From: Prauserella flavalba
GTDB lineage: Bacteria > Actinomycetota > Actinomycetes > Mycobacteriales > Pseudonocardiaceae
Direction of reading: 5' to 3'
DNA length: 64,000 bases
NCBI RefSeq assembly: GCF_003202235.1
Contig: NZ_MASU01000005.1
Coordinates: forward strand, 1,550,001 to 1,614,000
Position numbers and translations under genes: made by a program
The notes under the pieces: generated by a model
The model's database searches: none
What the model saw: the letters and a program-made list of their open reading frames with translations, nothing else
What the model was told of the DNA's origin: nothing
Part shown: positions 60,871 to 64,000 of the stretch, piece after piece
Numbering within the stretch: the first letter of the stretch is position 1
Layout of the letters: each line of letters begins with the position of its first letter

Positions 60871-62483
60871 CCCGACCCTCCTCCCCGCCCCCTCCCCCGG
60901 CCCGGCATCCGGTGCGCCGGCGCACCGGGCTGCTCGCGATGGTCACGGCCACGGCCTGCGCGGGCGCGCTCGCGGCGTGCGCGACCTCGACAGCGGGCCC
61001 CGCCGAGACCGGCACCGTGCGCACGGTCCTCAACAGCGACCCGTCGAGCTTCGATCCCACACAGGCACAGGGACAGCAGACGTTCCAGGTGGCGAGCCTG
61101 CTCTACGACACGCTCCTGCGCCGCGACGAGGGATCGACGCTCACCGGCGGGCTCGCGACGGACTGGGCCACGGAGTCGGCATCGGAGTTCACGTTCACGA
61201 TCCGGCGGGACGCGAGCTGCTCCGACGGCACCCCGATCACGGCGTCGGTGGTCGCGGACTCACTGCGCAGGCTCGCCGACCCGGCCACGGAGTCGACGTG
61301 GAAGAACCTCGTCTTCGGGCTCGGCGAGGTGAACGTCACCGCCGACGACCGCGCCTCGACGGTGCGGGTCTCGCTGGCGGAGCCGTTCACCACGCTCCCG
61401 CAGGGGCTCGCGATCCCGCAGTCCGGCATCGTGTGCCCTGCCGGGCTGGCCGATCCCGAAGGGCTGGAGGCGGGCACCGTGCCGGGCGCGTTCTCCGGGC
61501 CGTACACCGTGCGGGAGGCCCAGCAGGGGCTGAGCTACACACTCGCGCTGCGCGAGGACTACCAGGCGTGGCCGGACTTCTCCACCCCGTTGAAGGGTGA
61601 GCCGCCGCGCCGGATCGAGATCGGCATCTCCACCGATCAGTCCACAGTGGCCAACCAGATCCTGGCCGGTGACCTGGATCTGGGCCAGTTCGCCGATCCG
61701 GACGCGGTCAAGCGGTTCACCGCGCAACCCGACCTGCACCAGTACCTCGTGACCAACTCCACCGCCTACGTGGTGTTCAACCAGCGCAAGGGCAGGCCGT
61801 TCGCGGACAGACCGGACCTGCGGCGCGCGGTGGCGATGGCGGTGGACCAGAAGGCGTTCAACGCCATCTTCACCAAGAGCACCGCGGAGGTGCTGACGTC
61901 GGTGTCCCCGGCCAGTTTCCGTTGCGTCAACACCGATCGCTCGCTGCTGCCGCCCCACGATCCCGAGGCCGCGGCGAAGGCACTGTCCGGCGTCACCGGA
62001 GTGCGGCTGATCGGCAACACCGCCAACCGCCAGTTCAGCGGCGGCGCCGACTACCTCTACGAGGTGCTCACCGACGCCGGTGCGGAGGTCACCATGAGCA
62101 AAGTGGACAATGCCACGTTCTGGAGCACGATCGCCGAGGGCGGCTCCGACTGGGACGTCGTGTTCCTCGGCGACCTCAACTCGGTGGGCGCGATCAGCGC
62201 GTCGCTGGACCGCGTGATCGGCCCCAGCGTGGAGGACGGCGGGCGCAACTACAGCGCCTCGGACAACCCCGAGGGCGAGGCCGCGCTCGCCGAGGGGCTC
62301 GCGACCACCGACCCCGAGGCGCAGTGCGCGGCGTTCCAGCGAGCGCAGCGCACGCTGTTCGAACGGTCCGACATCGTGCCGCTGGCGGGCAGTCCCCTGA
62401 CCTACGTCACCGGGCCGGACCTCACCATCTCGGTGTTCGACGACTACGTCGACCTGGCGACTATGCGCGTGGGGGCGAAATGA
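60867..62483 (+). CDS. ABC transporter substrate-binding lipoprotein (oligopeptide/nickel family 5)
   Basis: 538 residues. The signal peptide ends in the lipobox L35-A-A-C38, giving a lipid-anchored protein. The core matches family-5 extracellular solute-binding proteins: D-P-S-S-F-D-P, A-S-L-L-Y-D-T-L-L-R, then L-A-T-D-W and the A-V-A-M-A-V-D segment. GTG 60867 has AAGGAGGT six bases upstream. It overlaps the hydrolase upstream and the permease downstream by four bases each. Substrate is likely a peptide or peptide-like amide that the hydrolase then opens (inference). Confidence 0.94.
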   Translation: MTRPSSPPPPPARHPVRRRTGLLAMVTATACAGALAACATSTAGPAETGTVRTVLNSDPSSFDPTQAQGQQTFQVASLLYDTLLRRDEGSTLTGGLATDWATESASEFTFTIRRDASCSDGTPITASVVADSLRRLADPATESTWKNLVFGLGEVNVTADDRASTVRVSLAEPFTTLPQGLAIPQSGIVCPAGLADPEGLEAGTVPGAFSGPYTVREAQQGLSYTLALREDYQAWPDFSTPLKGEPPRRIEIGISTDQSTVANQILAGDLDLGQFADPDAVKRFTAQPDLHQYLVTNSTAYVVFNQRKGRPFADRPDLRRAVAMAVDQKAFNAIFTKSTAEVLTSVSPASFRCVNTDRSLLPPHDPEAAAKALSGVTGVRLIGNTANRQFSGGADYLYEVLTDAGAEVTMSKVDNATFWSTIAEGGSDWDVVFLGDLNSVGAISASLDRVIGPSVEDGGRNYSASDNPEGEAALAEGLATTDPEAQCAAFQRAQRTLFERSDIVPLAGSPLTYVTGPDLTISVFDDYVDLATMRVGAK

Positions 62484-63511
62484 CGGCCACGACCGGACAG
62501 CAGACGGGACGGACAACGGAACCGGACCGGCCCCGCGCGCGCAGGGCCCGCGGCGGGTCGTCGTGGACGTCGTTCGCGCTGCGCCGCCTGGGCGGGCTGG
62601 TCGGCGTGGTCGTGGTGGCCGTGGTGGTGACGTTCGTGATCGTCCCGCTGATCCCCGGCGACCCCGCGGTGAGCGCGGCGGGACCGGACGCCACGGTGGA
62701 CCAGATCGCGCGGGTGCGCGCCGAGCTCGGGCTCGACCGGCCCATGCTGGAACGCTTCCTCGACTACGTGGGCGGGCTCCTGCAGGGCGACCTCGGGCAC
62801 TCGTTCTCCCTCAACGCACCGGTGTCCGAGGTGGTGCTGCGGCGGCTGCCCTTCACCGCGGGCCTCGCCTTCCTCGCACTGCTGGTGGTGCTCGCCGTGG
62901 CGGTGCCGCTGGGCATGGCGGTCGGCGCGCTCACCCGCGGCGGCAGGCGACGCAGGCTCGACTCCGCGTTCGGCTACACCACGGCGTTCGTCGCGGCGAT
63001 CCCGCCGTACGTGATGGCGACGCTGCTGGTGCTGCTGTTCGCGGTGACGTTGCAGGTGCTGCCCCCGGCGTACACGCGCTCGCAGCCGGGCCTGTCCATG
63101 CTGCTGCCCGCGCTCGCGCTGAGCATCCCGTCGATCTGCCTGATCGCGAGGGTGGTGCGCCGGGAGACGGCCGTGGTGCTCGAACAGGACTACCTGCGCA
63201 CGGCCCGCGGCTGGCGGCTCGGCACGCTGCGCACGGCCGCGCGCTACGCACTGCCGAACCTGCTCACGAGCACGCTGACGCTGAGCGGCATCATCCTCGT
63301 CGGCATGCTGGGCGGCGCGATCAGTGTCGAGACCGTCTTCGGCTGGCCGGGGCTCGGGCTCGGCGTGGTCAACGCCGTCGCCACCAAGGACTACCCGCTG
63401 GTGCAGGGCATCGTGCTCGTGCTCGCCGTGCTCTCCGCACTGATGACCATGCTCGTCGACGTCCTGCTCGGGATCGTCGACCCGCGCGTCCGAGGAGGTC
63501 AGCATGGCTGA
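62480..63511 (+). CDS. ABC transporter permease, DppB/OppB-like
   Basis: 343 residues with six predicted membrane helices. The N-terminal 28 residues are a basic cytoplasmic leader. The typical first-permease segment G-L-D-R-P follows helix 1, and the EAA-like loop near A-R-V-V-R-R-E-T and the C-terminal E-T-V-F-G-W-P-G-L-G are conserved marks of DppB-type subunits. ATG 62480 overlaps the binding-protein stop. It forms a heterodimer with the next gene's product. Confidence 0.95.
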   Translation: MTATTGQQTGRTTEPDRPRARRARGGSSWTSFALRRLGGLVGVVVVAVVVTFVIVPLIPGDPAVSAAGPDATVDQIARVRAELGLDRPMLERFLDYVGGLLQGDLGHSFSLNAPVSEVVLRRLPFTAGLAFLALLVVLAVAVPLGMAVGALTRGGRRRRLDSAFGYTTAFVAAIPPYVMATLLVLLFAVTLQVLPPAYTRSQPGLSMLLPALALSIPSICLIARVVRRETAVVLEQDYLRTARGWRLGTLRTAARYALPNLLTSTLTLSGIILVGMLGGAISVETVFGWPGLGLGVVNAVATKDYPLVQGIVLVLAVLSALMTMLVDVLLGIVDPRVRGGQHG

Positions 63512-64000
63512 GCCCGTCACCGCCACCGTCCCCGCGGCCCCGGTCGCCAGGCCGGGACGCCTGCGCTGGAACGGCGCCCTGATCGCCGGAACCCTGCTGC
63601 TCGTGGTGACGGGCGTGGTGGTCACCATCGCGTCGCTGACCATGCTGGAATCAGCGGAGGGGCTCAGCCCGGACGTCGCCCAGCCCGCGTCCGCCGCGCA
63701 CTGGCTCGGCACCGACGACTTCGGCAGGGACCTGCTCGCCAGGGCGCTCGTCGGGGCGCAGGCGAGCCTGCTGATGGCACTCGCCGCCACCGCGATCTCG
63801 ATGACGGCCGGGGTGCTGATCGGCACCGCGATCTGGACGGCACCACGCCGGATCCGCGAGTTCGCGCTGCGGATCGTGGAGATCACGGTGTCCTATCCGG
63901 AGCTGCTGGTGGCCGTGGTGCTCGCCGCGATCCTCGGCGCGGGCCGCTGGCAGCTGGTGTTGGCCGTGGCGCTGGCGAACATCCCCGCGACCGCGCGGCT
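63504..64000 (+). CDS. ABC transporter permease, DppC/OppC-like (partial, cut by right edge)
   Basis: The first 165 codons are in the window. The sequence shows helix 1 (about 24-46), the W-L-G-T-D-D-F-G-R-D-L motif that marks DppC-type subunits, and two further helices. ATG 63504 overlaps the DppB stop by eight bases, with GAGGAGGT six bases upstream. The gene continues beyond the window; ATPase genes are expected next. Confidence 0.95.
   Translation, partial: MAEPVTATVPAAPVARPGRLRWNGALIAGTLLLVVTGVVVTIASLTMLESAEGLSPDVAQPASAAHWLGTDDFGRDLLARALVGAQASLLMALAATAISMTAGVLIGTAIWTAPRRIREFALRIVEITVSYPELLVAVVLAAILGAGRWQLVLAVALANIPATAR

Overview
The window is about 72% G+C with GTG and TTG starts and tightly overlapping operons. 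Its complete type VII (ESX-like) secretion locus without PE/PPE/EspG genes suggests an actinomycete of the Pseudonocardiales (Amycolatopsis/Saccharopolyspora-like). The genus is an inference. I see no rRNA, tRNA, CRISPR array, transposase or integrase.

Left third (1-25165, minus): one uninterrupted reading frame of at least 8,388 codons fills the whole region and runs off the left edge without a stop. Its product is a near-megadalton protein. It begins with a WXG100/CpnT-like secretion domain plus a hydrophobic segment. It then carries a restriction-endonuclease-like module, long beta-rich and helical repeats, an ADP-ribosyltransferase-like module and three diverged repeat modules at the left edge. 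Many long reading frames in the other frames are shadows of it. Two small genes, YbaB/EbfC-like and EspC-like, precede it in the same operon.

Type VII locus (25196-43341): a mycosin homologue whose catalytic residues all appear replaced, two WXG100 proteins (one rich in cysteine), eccB and eccD on the minus strand, eccC divergent on the plus strand with two secretion-associated genes, and eccE with a partner gene. An OmpR-type two-component system and a TAXI-family binding protein sit between the eccC and eccE blocks. A 52-codon small ORF with a strong ribosome-binding site and a hairpin after its stop lies beside them. The simplest reading is an ESX machine whose dedicated substrate is the giant protein.

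Right third: a group-2 sigma factor ends in a perfect 15-bp hairpin. A catabolic block follows (44547-58748): SRPBCC protein, three FAD_binding_2 flavoproteins, AroE-like dehydrogenase, xylose-isomerase-like TIM barrel, Gfo/Idh/MocA oxidoreductase, MHS-type transporter, SDR, VOC, YCII and zinc alcohol dehydrogenase genes. Two paralogous LysR regulators accompany it, and two of its promoter regions share a near-identical 14-bp element. The content recalls quinate/shikimate or cyclitol breakdown. Finally 58958-64000 holds a double-length Lrp/AsnC regulator, a NodB-fold deacetylase-like hydrolase and an oligopeptide-type ABC importer that continues past the right edge.
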